Below, one piece after another: positions 8,941-18,005 of a stretch of 64,000 nucleotides of DNA. Below the pieces are notes generated by a model that did no database searches, was not told where the DNA came from, and saw nothing but the letters and a program-made list of their open reading frames with translations. Numbering within the stretch: the first letter of the stretch is position 1; each line of letters begins with the position of its first letter. Made by a program: the position numbers and the translations under genes. This DNA is from a bacterium. Its GTDB lineage: Bacteria > Electryoneota > RPQS01. The stretch lies in contig JADJEH010000002.1 in assembly GCA_016702305.1 (NCBI GenBank), forward strand, positions 620,001 to 684,000, in the 5' to 3' direction.

Positions 8941-9584
8941 CGAGTCACTCGTGCGGTTTCCGCGGGATGCGCCATCAACATGTCTTCAATAAGTTCAACC
9001 AGCATGTGCCCGCACAATAGATGCGCTTCCTGCACGCGCTGTCCGGAGTGCGACGGAATGCGCAGGGCGAAATCAAGGTAGTGATCCAGCGGCGTCGGGT
9101 CTATGCCCAGAAATCCGATCCTAATTCCCCCGAGTACTCCGGCCGTCTGTGCCGCGACCAACAGGTTCGCGGACCGTCCTGATGTGGTCAAGAAGAACAC
9201 CAGGTCGCCCACGTGCATGTGGGCTTCCAACTGACGGGAAAAGACGCGATCGAATCCGTAATCGTTCGAGCAGGCTGTCAACAGGGAGGTATCCGTCGTC
9301 AAAGCGATGGCCGACAGAGCAGCGCGCTCGCGCTGCGCGGACAGCCGGACGACAAACTCCGTGGCCAAGTGCTGACACTCCGCTGCCGAGCCGCCGTTTC
9401 CGCAGAAGAACAGCCGCTTGCCGTTCCGCAATGCATGAGCCGCCTGCTCGGCAATCGCGGTAAGATCTGTGAAGCAGTGCTTGGCCAGTTGGCTGTACAT
9501 CGCCGTGGCTTCTTGCATCGCGTGATCGAACTTCTCGATACTGGAGATCAACGGATCATCCGGCTTATCTGAAGAGTCATGCAT
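8937..9584 (-). CDS. gmhA: Phosphoheptose isomerase-like SIS protein (GmhA)
   Basis: 215 residues. GmhA converts sedoheptulose 7-phosphate to D-glycero-D-manno-heptose 7-phosphate for the LPS inner core. The SIS fold motifs are present: FFCGNGGSAAECQH, LTTDTSLLTACSNDYGFDRVFSRQ, FLTTSGRSANL, and a C-terminal RVQEAHLLCGHMLVELIE helix carrying the Glu and His that bind zinc and substrate in the family. Length is slightly above the usual 190-200 because of an N-terminal extension of about 20 residues. DiaA is a close paralogous family without catalysis; the conserved QExH and ELIE positions favour GmhA. The stop overlaps the BatA-like start by 4 bases and alaS ends 9 bases upstream. Confidence 0.87.
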   Translation of the reverse strand: MHDSSDKPDDPLISSIEKFDHAMQEATAMYSQLAKHCFTDLTAIAEQAAHALRNGKRLFFCGNGGSAAECQHLATEFVVRLSAQRERAALSAIALTTDTSLLTACSNDYGFDRVFSRQLEAHMHVGDLVFFLTTSGRSANLLVAAQTAGVLGGIRIGFLGIDPTPLDHYLDFALRIPSHSGQRVQEAHLLCGHMLVELIEDMLMAHPAETARVTR

Positions 9585-9593
9585 AGTGGAACG

Positions 9594-12257
9594 TCACTTT
9601 CCGCTTCCCGGTGCGAAGCGCCCAACCGTTTGCGCGGCCTGGCCAAGTACCTCGCCAATCGCCGCAGCATCCTTACCGCCTGCTGTAGCCATGTGGGACT
9701 TGCCGCCGCCGCCGCCTTTCAGAGGTTTGGCCAGCTCCTTGACAATCGGCACGGCATCCCATCCCGCCTTAACGAGGTCCTGCGTAATCACGACTGCCAG
9801 TCCCGGCTTGTCATCGGCGACCATCGCCAGCACGCCGATTCCGCTGCCCAGTGCGTCGCGCAATGCGTCGCCCATATCTTTGAGTTGATCGAGATTCTGT
9901 GCGCTCACCTGCTGTGCCACGAGTCTGAAGCCATGGACGGTCACCGCCTGAGCCACCAGCGCCTGCATTTCACTCCTCGCGGCAATCGCGCGCAACTGCT
10001 CAATCTCTTTTTCGAGTTTCTTCTTCTCGTCGAGCGTCAGCTTGAGCTTCTCGGCAGGATCACTTCCCGCGCTGCCCAACAGATCCACAAACTCATCCAC
10101 CTTCGCACGCTGCGACGCCAGAAAACGCCACGCGCTGTCGCCGGTCAGGGCTTCAATGCGGCGCACGCCGGCCGCCGCTGACGTCTCGGCCTTGATGACA
10201 AACACGCCGATGTCGCCGGTGCGTTTGACATGACAGCCGCCGCACAGTTCCCGCGAGACGATGCGCTCTTCGTCGGAGATTTCGACCATGCGCACTTCGT
10301 CGCCGTACTTCTCGCCAAATAGCGCCATTGCACCGAGCGCCTGCGCCTGTTTGAGCGGGAGCGTCCGCGGTGCAACGCCGTAATTGCCGCGAATCCACTC
10401 GTTGACCTGCGCCTCAATGCGGTGCAGTTCATCTGTCGTTGGCTTCTCGAAATGCGTGTAGTCGAAGCGCAGGTAATCGGGACCAACATAGGATCCCGCC
10501 TGGTGCACGTGATCGCCGAAGGCGGCCCGCAGAGCCGCATGCAGGAGGTGCGTGGACGTGTGGTTGTATTCGGTTGGGATACGGTGCTCGCGCGTCACCC
10601 GCAGAATCACTGGAATCCACAACTTACCGATCACAGCCTGCTGCAGTTCTGGATGAATGCCCTCGACCTGGGCCGTATGCAGAACGGACTTGTCACGGCG
10701 CAGCACTCCCAGTACGGCGGCATGCACAAAGTGGTCGCCCAGTTCAAGCTCGGCGCTGCCGTCATCCGCGACCTGGCCGCCCGACTCTACGTAGAACGGC
10801 GTTAATTTCGCTGTGAACAACAGGCGTCCGCTCTCGGCGTCAAAATGCAAAGGCAGTATCTCGGTCGAAACGGCCAACGACTCATATCCCGCAAACTCCG
10901 TTGCCGGCAACTCCCCATCGTAGGTAAATTCCTCACGTCCGGCTTTAAAGGCTCCGGCGGCCCGGGCCCGGGCTCGTTGCGCATCCATGGCACCGGCGAA
11001 GCCCGATTCATCCACGTCGAAACCATTTTCGCGTGCCATCAACTGTGTCAAGTCGATCGGGAAGCCGAATGTGTCGTAGAGTTTGAAGGCCTCATCACCG
11101 GGAATCACGGCCGATTGCGTCTTGCGCAATTCCGAGACCACCGTTTCAAATTGCTCGAGGCCGCGATCCAGCGTCTTTCCGAAATGCGATTCTTCGGCCT
11201 CAATCACCCGCGCAATATGCGCGTGACGATCCTTGATCTCGGGGAAAATCTGTCCCATCGTATCCACAAGCACTGGCACCAGCGTGTGAATGAACGGCTC
11301 GTGCAATTCGAGCTTGCGGCCAAACCGCGCGGCCCGGCGCAAAATGCGGCGCAGCACATAGCCGCGCCCCTCGTTGCCCGGCATGGCGCCATCACCGATC
11401 GCAAAGGTCAGGCAGCGCAAGTGATCGGCGATCACGCGGTGCGGAATGCCGTCATCTCCTTGCGAGTACGCCTTGCGGGAGCGCTCGACGATTGCCTGAA
11501 TGATGGGTTGAAACAGGTCGGTATCGTAGTTCGAGCGATGCCCGCCCAGAACGGTCGCCAATCTCTCGAGTCCGGCGCCCGTGTCCACGTGCTTGGCAGG
11601 CAATTGCACGAGCGATCCATCGGGCCGTGCATCGTATTGAATGAACACGTGGTTCCACAGCTCGATGTAGCGGCGTGAACCTGAATTCACGAACGCAGCC
11701 GGGTCGCTGTCATACTCCGGTCCGCGATCAATGTGCATTTCAGTGCAGGGGCCGCACGGTCCCGTATCCCCCATAGACCACCAATTGTCTTTTTTGCCGA
11801 ACCGCAGGACGTGCGACGGTAGAATATCGGTCTCGCTGCGCCACAGCGATTCCGCCTCGTCATCGGTCTCGTAGACCGTGGCGTACATTTTGTCCTTCGG
11901 CAGCTTGAAGACGTCCGTCATCAGCTCCCAGCCCCAGCGAATAGACTCTCGTTTGAAGTAGTCGCCGAAGCTCCAATTGCCGAGCATCTCGAAGAATGTA
12001 TGGTGGTACGGCGACACGCCGACCTCTTCAAGGTCGTTGTGCTTACCCGACACGCGGATACATTTCTGCGTATCGGCAATCCGCGGAGCCGCGGGTTTGG
12101 CGATCCCAAGAAACGACGGCTTGAACTGGTTCATACCGGCGTTCGTGAACAACAACGTGGGGTCGTCCTGCGGCACGACCGGTGCGGACGGCACGATCAG
12201 ATGTTCACGTTCGCGGAAAAAATCGAGAAATTGTTGGCGGATTTCGGCTGCGGTCAT
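9594..12257 (-). CDS. alaS: Alanyl-tRNA synthetase
   Basis: 887 residues, full length. It charges tRNA-Ala, recognising the G3:U70 pair, and edits Ser and Gly mischarging. The class II catalytic core is at the N-terminus: TNAGMNQFKP, SPYHHTFFEMLGNWSFGDYFKR and HVDTGAGLERLATVLGG. The editing domain has the zinc ligands HTSTHLLHAAL and, later, CGGCHV. The C-terminal DHHA1-like region contains GGGGGKSHMATAGGK. The start is ATG at 12257, and the upstream gene ends 26 bases before. The window also encodes a substrate, tRNA-Ala(CGC), at 22200-22272. Confidence 0.98.
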   Translation of the reverse strand: MTAAEIRQQFLDFFREREHLIVPSAPVVPQDDPTLLFTNAGMNQFKPSFLGIAKPAAPRIADTQKCIRVSGKHNDLEEVGVSPYHHTFFEMLGNWSFGDYFKRESIRWGWELMTDVFKLPKDKMYATVYETDDEAESLWRSETDILPSHVLRFGKKDNWWSMGDTGPCGPCTEMHIDRGPEYDSDPAAFVNSGSRRYIELWNHVFIQYDARPDGSLVQLPAKHVDTGAGLERLATVLGGHRSNYDTDLFQPIIQAIVERSRKAYSQGDDGIPHRVIADHLRCLTFAIGDGAMPGNEGRGYVLRRILRRAARFGRKLELHEPFIHTLVPVLVDTMGQIFPEIKDRHAHIARVIEAEESHFGKTLDRGLEQFETVVSELRKTQSAVIPGDEAFKLYDTFGFPIDLTQLMARENGFDVDESGFAGAMDAQRARARAAGAFKAGREEFTYDGELPATEFAGYESLAVSTEILPLHFDAESGRLLFTAKLTPFYVESGGQVADDGSAELELGDHFVHAAVLGVLRRDKSVLHTAQVEGIHPELQQAVIGKLWIPVILRVTREHRIPTEYNHTSTHLLHAALRAAFGDHVHQAGSYVGPDYLRFDYTHFEKPTTDELHRIEAQVNEWIRGNYGVAPRTLPLKQAQALGAMALFGEKYGDEVRMVEISDEERIVSRELCGGCHVKRTGDIGVFVIKAETSAAAGVRRIEALTGDSAWRFLASQRAKVDEFVDLLGSAGSDPAEKLKLTLDEKKKLEKEIEQLRAIAARSEMQALVAQAVTVHGFRLVAQQVSAQNLDQLKDMGDALRDALGSGIGVLAMVADDKPGLAVVITQDLVKAGWDAVPIVKELAKPLKGGGGGKSHMATAGGKDAAAIGEVLGQAAQTVGRFAPGSGK

Positions 12258-12282
12258 GAGTTGCTGTGTATGTGCTGTGAGA

Positions 12283-12921
12283 CTAATTCAAAATCATGGA
12301 GAAGCCGCAATGCAGGCCGATATAGCCTGTTGCGGCCGTATTGTCAACACGGAGTAGCTCGGTAAGCGGCCAGGCTGCGACAAGTTTTAGCGCGGCGCCG
12401 GAGACTTCCGGATTGCGCAGTGCCAGATGCACGACGCCGCGCGCCATGACGGACTTGCCCTCAATGGAACGTCCGGCTACGTAAACACCGTCAATCGGAG
12501 GCCGTGCATTGTCTTCAGCGGCCGTCCACCACGCCAGCGACGATCCGATGCCGATCTGTAGTTTGTGTAAATCGCCGGGCGATGTGAGGACGTCCATGCC
12601 GATTTCGCGCTGATGAAATCGAATATCGAATGCGGGCGGGGGCGAGGGGTCATCGTTGACCCGACCGTCGGTGGTCAGCAGCGAGAAGGACGGACTAAGA
12701 ACGACAGCCCCAAGCGCGGGGAAGTAGCCGCTGAACATCAACGTCGTGCCGAGCGATCCAGGCGCGACGCGTTCGCCCTCAGCATCTTCAAAAGTGGAAA
12801 ATCCGGTGGAAGTAGCCAGTCCGACCTGAAGTTCGGCGTAAGAGAAGCGTTCCTTCGCCAGCACCGATGTGCCGACGATTAGCAGGGCAAAAAGCGCAGC
12901 GCGCATGCAGCGATTCCTCAT
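12283..12921 (-). CDS. Secreted, probably outer-membrane beta-barrel protein of unknown function
   Basis: 212 residues, not recognised as a named family. A signal peptide (RAALFALLIVGTSVLAKE) is followed by alternating polar and hydrophobic strands with many Gly and aromatic residues (YAELQVGLATSTGF, SLGTTLMFSGYFPAL, LQIGIGSSLAWWTA, VMARGVVHLALR). The chain ends in GYIGLHCGFSMILN, and this repeated strand pattern suggests an outer-membrane barrel of about eight strands. It sits between recX and alaS in the minus-strand array, with 26 bases to alaS, so it is likely co-transcribed. A second barrel-like gene lies between recX and recA. Confidence 0.7.
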   Translation of the reverse strand: MRNRCMRAALFALLIVGTSVLAKERFSYAELQVGLATSTGFSTFEDAEGERVAPGSLGTTLMFSGYFPALGAVVLSPSFSLLTTDGRVNDDPSPPPAFDIRFHQREIGMDVLTSPGDLHKLQIGIGSSLAWWTAAEDNARPPIDGVYVAGRSIEGKSVMARGVVHLALRNPEVSGAALKLVAAWPLTELLRVDNTAATGYIGLHCGFSMILN

Positions 12922-12970
12922 GGTGTGCCGGTCAGTAAGTCACGAACGGGAATAAACTGCTTGCAAGGGC

Positions 12971-13474
12971 TCAGGCGTTCTCCTCTAACGGGGGTTCATC
13001 CGGCGGCAGCGCCAGAATTTTAGAAATGACATCGGGCCGGAAGCCGCGACGCGCGAGCAAGGCGGTCAGCCTGCGGCGGCAGGTGAGTTTGTCGAGTCCG
13101 GCATATTGTCCGGATTTGCGCTCAACCAGCTCGCGGGCCAGCTCGAACTCTTGATCGTTATCCACTGCCGCATTAGCAACGGATCGGGCCAAACTGCCCG
13201 CGACACCGCGCGCTTGCAGATCGCGCGCCAAGGCCATCCGCCCACGCGGATGCGATTCAAGCCTCGTGCGTACAAAGCCCTCGGCGAAGCGTTCGTCGTT
13301 GAGCAGGTTCTTCTCCTGCAACTTGACGATGGCCTGCTCAATCTCGTCCGGCAGATAGCCACGTATCTTGAGCTTGTCCTTCAGCTTGCGGACCGTATAA
13401 GAGCGCGTTGCCAGGAGTTTGACCGCGTACGGCAGGGCCGGTTCGAGCGGCGGCCTTTTCGTAGCCGTTTTCAT
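12971..13474 (-). CDS. recX: Regulatory protein RecX
   Basis: 167 residues. RecX binds RecA filaments and limits their extension. The three-helix RecX repeats are visible: AVKLLATRSYTVRKLKDKL, LQEKNLLNDERFAEGFVRTR with the usual SHPRG segment after it, and a third repeat (LTALLARRGFRPDVISKILAL). Length is typical (150-170). The ATG overlaps the stop of the upstream barrel gene by 4 bases, and recA lies one gene further upstream, as in many bacteria. Confidence 0.94.
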   Translation of the reverse strand: MKTATKRPPLEPALPYAVKLLATRSYTVRKLKDKLKIRGYLPDEIEQAIVKLQEKNLLNDERFAEGFVRTRLESHPRGRMALARDLQARGVAGSLARSVANAAVDNDQEFELARELVERKSGQYAGLDKLTCRRRLTALLARRGFRPDVISKILALPPDEPPLEENA

Positions 13475-14121
13475 CGCTGCATCATCGCCTGCGAGTCGAA
13501 AAACACGCCGATCTGCACGAGATAGGCATTGGCAGGACCAATGGACTGCGGATTAGCCGGTTGATCGAGGCCCCAGTGGTAGCTTAGCTCGCCGACGACG
13601 CCGACGCCATTCTGACTGCCGTCGGTCTTAACTCCGGCATGAATACTCGCAGTCGGGAAATCTCCGTCAAACGTGTATTCTATCGCCTCGAAGTAGTCTT
13701 CGCGGTACGTGCCTTGCGAGAAGCTGTAGCCCACGCCGCCGCCGGCATAGAAATCGGGAACGGATGCCGTGCGATACGACACCCGTCCACCCAGTTCAAT
13801 CTGGAAGTAGTTCACCCGCGATCCGCGCGTCGGCCCCCCCGTGAGGTTGTTCCAGAAGAGGAACGAAGGACCCCAGAACACATGCTCACGATCGGTCTCG
13901 AAGCGGGCATGCGCCGTATAGCCGCCTCCGGCTTGAAACAGGCTGCTGCGTTCCACACCGGCGCCAGTGTCAGGCGTTCCCGAGTTGGCATAGCCCGTGG
14001 CAAACACCAAGTGGTAGGCATGACCCGGCAGCGCGCTGCCGAGCAGCACAAGCACGAAGCCGATTGCTGAAAGGCTACGACTTCTTGCTGCGCGATTTGG
14101 TCGGTTCGGCTTCTGCTTCAA
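13471..14121 (-). CDS. Putative outer-membrane beta-barrel protein; start uncertain
   Basis: No recognised family. The frame is open back to a GTG at 14160 (229 residues), but that start would overlap recA by 86 bases and put 32 residues before the signal peptide. The TTG at 14121 is preferred: it gives 216 residues, a basic n-region (KQKPNRPNRAARSRS), then SAIGFVLVLLGSALPGHA. A GTG at 14055 is also possible but would leave no positive n-region. The mature part alternates aromatic and polar residues (YHLVFATGYANSG, FQIELGGRVSYRT, FYAGGGVGYSFSQG) and ends with VQIGVFFDSQ, suggesting an eight-stranded barrel. It overlaps recX by 4 bases. Confidence 0.65.
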   Translation of the reverse strand: MKQKPNRPNRAARSRSLSAIGFVLVLLGSALPGHAYHLVFATGYANSGTPDTGAGVERSSLFQAGGGYTAHARFETDREHVFWGPSFLFWNNLTGGPTRGSRVNYFQIELGGRVSYRTASVPDFYAGGGVGYSFSQGTYREDYFEAIEYTFDGDFPTASIHAGVKTDGSQNGVGVVGELSYHWGLDQPANPQSIGPANAYLVQIGVFFDSQAMMQR

Positions 14122-15145
14122 CGGCAGGTCCAGTCTCCGGGGCCACGAAACCCAGTTCACGGCGAACCTCGGTATTAATAGTCTTGAGCATCTCCGGCTG
14201 CTCCTTGAGCGTGGAAATCACGCGCTCGCGGCCTTGGCCCAATCGTTCGTCTTTGAAAGAATACCATGTGCCCGATTTGTTGACAATTTCCAGGGTGGCC
14301 GCCAAATCAAGCAGGTCGCCGACCTTTTCGATACCCTGTCCGTAGATGATATCGAACTCGGCCTCACGGAAGGGTGGAGCAATCTTGTTTTTTACAATCT
14401 TGACCTTCGTCCGGTTCCCGATCATGGTCTCGCCGTCTTTGATTGAAGCCATGCGGCGAATCTCCATACGCACCGAGCTGTAGAACTTCAGGGCATTGCC
14501 GCCGGTCGTCGTTTCCGGGTTTCCAAACATGACGCCGATCTTCATGCGGAGCTGATTGATGAAAATCAAGCATGTTCGTGAACGAGCCACCACGGCGGTC
14601 AGCTTGCGCATGGCCTGACTCATCAGGCGGGCCTGCAGGCCGGGCAGCGAGTCGCCCATTTCGCCTTCAATTTCGGCCTTCGGCACAAGCGCCGCCACCG
14701 AGTCAATGACAATCACGTCCAGAGCCCCGGAACGGATCAGCATTTCGGCGATATCGAGCGCCTGCTCGCCAGTATCGGGCTGCGACACGAGCAAATCGTC
14801 CAGGTCCACACCCAGTGCGCGCGCATAGTTTGAATCGAGCGCATGTTCGGCGTCAATAATTGCCGCCTTGCCGCCTTTTTTCTGTGCTTCAGATATGATC
14901 GTCAGCGCCAGCGTTGTCTTGCCCGACGATTCCGGACCATAGATTTCCACGACGCGTCCGCGCGGCACACCGCCCACTCCCAACGCTGCATCGAGCGATA
15001 GCGCGCCGGTCGAGATCACGTCAATCCGCTGCACCTGGCCGTTGTCCCCCAAGCGCATGATCGAGCCCTTGCCATACTGCTTGTCAATCTGTGCCAGCGT
15101 CAGATCGAGATTTTTCTGTTTTTCCGAATCCAGTGGTTTGCTCAT
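14075..15145 (-). CDS. recA: Recombinase RecA
   Basis: 356 residues. This is the DNA strand-exchange ATPase and LexA co-protease. Walker A is GPESSGKTT. The Walker B region reads LDVIVIDSVAALVPKAEIEGEMGD, the loop L1/L2 segments include FINQLRMKIGVMFGNPETTTGGNAL, and an acidic C-terminal tail is rich in Glu. It sits in a minus-strand array with cinA upstream and recX downstream, a linkage seen in many phyla. I see no LexA-box-like palindrome in the 24 bases before the ATG, so a promoter further upstream, or read-through, is assumed. Confidence 0.99.
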   Translation of the reverse strand: MSKPLDSEKQKNLDLTLAQIDKQYGKGSIMRLGDNGQVQRIDVISTGALSLDAALGVGGVPRGRVVEIYGPESSGKTTLALTIISEAQKKGGKAAIIDAEHALDSNYARALGVDLDDLLVSQPDTGEQALDIAEMLIRSGALDVIVIDSVAALVPKAEIEGEMGDSLPGLQARLMSQAMRKLTAVVARSRTCLIFINQLRMKIGVMFGNPETTTGGNALKFYSSVRMEIRRMASIKDGETMIGNRTKVKIVKNKIAPPFREAEFDIIYGQGIEKVGDLLDLAATLEIVNKSGTWYSFKDERLGQGRERVISTLKEQPEMLKTINTEVRRELGFVAPETGPAVEAEAEPTKSRSKKS

Positions 15146-15169
15146 AGCTATGTCTCTCGAGGGTTTGGA

Positions 15170-15640
15170 TTATACCGAACGGCCCGTCTCGGCGTAGGTC
15201 TTTAGCCGCTCGAACCACAACTTATATTGCGACAGGAAGGCGCCCATGACCACTTTCTCAAGCATCTTGTTCATGAAGCCCTTCATTTCATAGTCAATGG
15301 TGAAATTCACCGCGCAGCGCTTCTCGGCCAATTCAATGAAGCGGAAACTGGTCCTCAGGTGCTCGACCTTTTCATGCAGCCCGGCACTGCCGCCCGTAAC
15401 TTCTTCGGCATAATACTCGCCGTTCGCGTAATGCGTCACCCGCGTCTCGAGGGTCACGTCTTTGCCTGCCAAATCGAGCGTGAAGATGCGCATGGCGTCC
15501 TTGCCAAAACCGCCGACGGGTTCAATCCGCAAGTCGCGCACGTTGGGCGCCCAGGTTTCAACTTCCTTGGGTACGGTCAGAAGCTCCCACAAGCGCGCCG
15601 TCGGAGCTTCGATCTCAGTGGTTATAGTTTGCTTAGGCAC
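15170..15640 (-). CDS. SRPBCC (START/Bet v1-like) family protein
   Basis: 156 residues from GTG at 15640. This start lies 17 bases after the thpR stop with a GGGAAGA stretch upstream; the longer open frame to 15958 lies inside thpR and is discarded. The helix-grip fold signature is clear: TTEIEAPTARLWELLTVPKEVETWAPNVRDL at the start, then RVTHYANGEYYAEEV and FRFIELAEKRCAVNFTIDYEMKG. These proteins bind hydrophobic ligands or act like polyketide cyclases; no specific substrate can be read from the sequence. It lies between thpR and recA, 24 bases before recA, and is probably co-transcribed. Confidence 0.8.
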   Translation of the reverse strand: MPKQTITTEIEAPTARLWELLTVPKEVETWAPNVRDLRIEPVGGFGKDAMRIFTLDLAGKDVTLETRVTHYANGEYYAEEVTGGSAGLHEKVEHLRTSFRFIELAEKRCAVNFTIDYEMKGFMNKMLEKVVMGAFLSQYKLWFERLKTYAETGRSV

Positions 15641-15657
15641 GAGTCTTCCCAGTCTCG

Positions 15658-16227
15658 TTAGGTTGGGTTGAGCAATGAGCTCAACGGAAAATTTCTTAGG
15701 ACCGAATAGATTGGCCCTTCTTGCCGGAGCGTACTCTTCACCAGACTGACTTCGGTAACGGTGAAGGAATCGCTCTGCAACGCGAAGTTCAGAAATGCCT
15801 GTGTCATCCGCTCCTTGCCGATCGGCTCTTTGATTCGAGCGACCGTCAGGTGCGGCACGAATTCCTTTTCTTCCGGTTCGAATCCCAGTGCATCCATCCG
15901 CTCGGCGATGCCGCCCTGAAGCGATTTCAGCGCCTTGGAAGGCGTCAGACCAGCCCAATAGGCGCGAGGTCTGCTCTTATTTGGGAAACAACCGACGCCT
16001 TGAATGGCCAGCTTGAACGGCCCGATATCGCGGCAGACTTCCTCAACATCGCTCTCGATGCGAGGCAGCAAGTCATCGGGCGTGTCGCCCAGGAATTTGA
16101 GCGTCAAGTGCAGGTTCTCGGGTTCCACCCACTTCACGCCGCGTCCGAGCCAGCCGATCTTCTCTTGCGGCTGCCTTAGAATCACCTGCCATTGATCCGG
16201 CAGCATTATAGCGATGAACAGTCTCAC
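15658..16227 (-). CDS. thpR: RNA 2',3'-cyclic phosphodiesterase (ThpR/LigT)
   Basis: 189 residues from GTG at 16227. The enzyme opens 2',3'-cyclic phosphates on RNA to 2'-phosphates. Both H-x-[ST]-x motifs of the 2H phosphoesterase fold are present: HLTLKFLG (about residue 40) and HLTVARIK (about residue 125). The N-terminus RLFIAIMLPD and the central FPNKSRPRAYWAGL segment are typical of the family. The GTG start lies 3 bases after the cinA stop. Association with cinA and recA is recurrent in bacteria. Confidence 0.93.
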   Translation of the reverse strand: MRLFIAIMLPDQWQVILRQPQEKIGWLGRGVKWVEPENLHLTLKFLGDTPDDLLPRIESDVEEVCRDIGPFKLAIQGVGCFPNKSRPRAYWAGLTPSKALKSLQGGIAERMDALGFEPEEKEFVPHLTVARIKEPIGKERMTQAFLNFALQSDSFTVTEVSLVKSTLRQEGPIYSVLRNFPLSSLLNPT

Positions 16228-16230
16228 GCG

Positions 16231-17487
16231 CTATCGCTTGCCGGTCAGTTGCTTAAACAACAGATAGAGCGCGAAATGGGCCGCGCGTGTGCGCACCAGC
16301 TCCCGGCTCCGGCTGCCCACCTGGATTTTTTGGGAGACCGTTGTGTGTGCAGAGGCGATTCCGATCCAAACCGTTCCCACCGGCTTCTCATCCGTGCCGC
16401 CATCCGGACCCGCAATCCCGGAGACGCTCACTGCCCAATCCGCTCGCGCCGTTCGCAACGCTCCTTCGGCCATGGCCTGTACTGTCTCTTCAGAGACGGC
16501 GCCGTACTGTTCCAGCGTTGCCGCGGGCACGCCGAGCAATTCTTGTTTAGCCTCATTCGCGTAAGTCACGAAACCGCGATTGAACCAGCGCGAAGCTCCC
16601 GGCGTGTCGGTCAACATGGCGCTGATCAAACCGCCCGTGCAGCTCTCTGCCACCGTCAGCCACTGGCCGCGGTTGACCAAGACATTCCCGATGACTTGCG
16701 CTAACGTGTCCCGTCCGGTCGCGTAAACATGTTCGCCTGCGCGTTCGCGAATATAATGCTCGGCGAATGCGATATCGGCCTCCGCCTCGTACGCGTCCGT
16801 TGCTCGCGAAGTCATCCGTAGGTCAAGCAGACCTTGGTGGGGCAAATACGCCAACTCAACCCGCCGGGCCAAAGCATCGAGGTCGCCCAAGCGCTCCATG
16901 AGCAGCGACTCACCAATGCCCGCCATGCGCAGCGTGCGCGCGAAATATTTCGCTCCGCCAAACTGGCGCTGCACGATCGGCTCTACCTGTTCATCCATCA
17001 ACCGTTCAAGCTCCGGCGGCACACCGGGCAACGCAAACAGGTGCTTGCCCTTGCGTTCCAAATATATTCCCGCCGCAGTACCCAGCGGGTTCGGCAAGCG
17101 CAGCGCTCCCCCGAGCACGAGCACCTGATTCGACGAGGCTGTAGGTATGGCGCGTCCCAGCTTGCGAAATATCTCCTCGACATGCACCCGCTGTTCCGCC
17201 GACTCCACAAGCGGCAAATCGAACAACCTGGCGATGGCGTCGCGTGTCAGATCGTCCGGTGTCGGACCGAGTCCGCCTGACAGGACAATGACGTCAGCCC
17301 GGTTCAGCGCCAGACTGATGGCCGCCTGAATCTCGGCCACATCGTCCGCCACGCACGACGACCATTGTACGGGAACTCCGCACTCGGCCAGACGCTGCCC
17401 AAGGAATGCCGCATTGCTATTGATGGTCCGGCCCAACAGCAGCTCGTCGCCAATCGTGATCACTTCGCTGCGCAGTCGCTCGCTCAT
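16231..17487 (-). CDS. cinA: CinA: competence/damage-inducible protein, NMN amidohydrolase-type
   Basis: 418 residues from ATG at 17487; an upstream in-frame start at 17550 lies inside pgpA and is rejected. The N-terminal MoaB/MogA-like domain (SEVITIGDELLLGRTINSN, SGGLGPTPDDLTRDAIA) is linked to ADP-ribose pyrophosphatase activity in the family. The C-terminal CinA domain has TVAESCTGGLISAMLTD with the catalytic Ser, PGASRWFNRGFVTYANEAK and SGIAGPDGGTDEKPVGTVWIG, the nicotinamide-nucleotide deamidase signature of pyridine-nucleotide salvage. The ATG shares one base with the pgpA stop (TGATG), so translation is coupled. Confidence 0.95.
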   Translation of the reverse strand: MSERLRSEVITIGDELLLGRTINSNAAFLGQRLAECGVPVQWSSCVADDVAEIQAAISLALNRADVIVLSGGLGPTPDDLTRDAIARLFDLPLVESAEQRVHVEEIFRKLGRAIPTASSNQVLVLGGALRLPNPLGTAAGIYLERKGKHLFALPGVPPELERLMDEQVEPIVQRQFGGAKYFARTLRMAGIGESLLMERLGDLDALARRVELAYLPHQGLLDLRMTSRATDAYEAEADIAFAEHYIRERAGEHVYATGRDTLAQVIGNVLVNRGQWLTVAESCTGGLISAMLTDTPGASRWFNRGFVTYANEAKQELLGVPAATLEQYGAVSEETVQAMAEGALRTARADWAVSVSGIAGPDGGTDEKPVGTVWIGIASAHTTVSQKIQVGSRSRELVRTRAAHFALYLLFKQLTGKR

Positions 17488-18005
17488 CAAAATGCGCTCA
17501 GCAGTTCCGGCTGCCAGTAATGCAATCCGTACAAGCACAGCGCTGCCCACAGCCCGGCCAAAACATCGTCGAGCATCACGCCCCAGCCGCGCGGCAGCTT
17601 CTGCAATTGCCCGGCGCCCAGCGGCTTGAAGATATCAAAGGCTCGAAAAGCGAAAAATGCCGCGCTGAAGCCGAGGATCGTATGCGGAACGGCAAGCAGC
17701 GTTATCCACTGCCCGACGAGTTCATCAAACACGACCGGATCGGGATCTTCCTTCTTTGGATTCTTCCGCCGTACCAGAGCAAACCTCCCGGGGTCACGAA
17801 CTTCGTAGCCGTCGATGTAACGGTTTGACAGCCACACACCGACGAAGGTCAGCAGCCCCAGCAGGATCAGCATCCATGGTGACTGCGCACGCGGTACAAA
17901 CCACAAGATGCCTGCTACCAGCGCCGAGGCGACGGTCGCGGGAGCCACCGGTGAATAGCCCGTCCACAATACGGTCGTGACGGCCTCTTCGAAGCGAGTG
18001 ATCAT
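17487..18005 (-). CDS. pgpA: Phosphatidylglycerophosphatase A
   Basis: 172 residues. It removes phosphate from phosphatidylglycerol phosphate to make phosphatidylglycerol at the inner membrane. Family motifs include GYSPVAPATVAS near the N-terminus, DPDPVVFDELVGQWI with acidic metal-binding residues, FRAFDIFKPLGAGQLQKL and GWGVMLDDVLAG. About four membrane helices are seen. It directly follows pgsA with no intergenic space, so the two genes encode the two consecutive steps of PG synthesis. The stop shares a base with the cinA ATG. Confidence 0.93.
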   Translation of the reverse strand: MITRFEEAVTTVLWTGYSPVAPATVASALVAGILWFVPRAQSPWMLILLGLLTFVGVWLSNRYIDGYEVRDPGRFALVRRKNPKKEDPDPVVFDELVGQWITLLAVPHTILGFSAAFFAFRAFDIFKPLGAGQLQKLPRGWGVMLDDVLAGLWAALCLYGLHYWQPELLSAF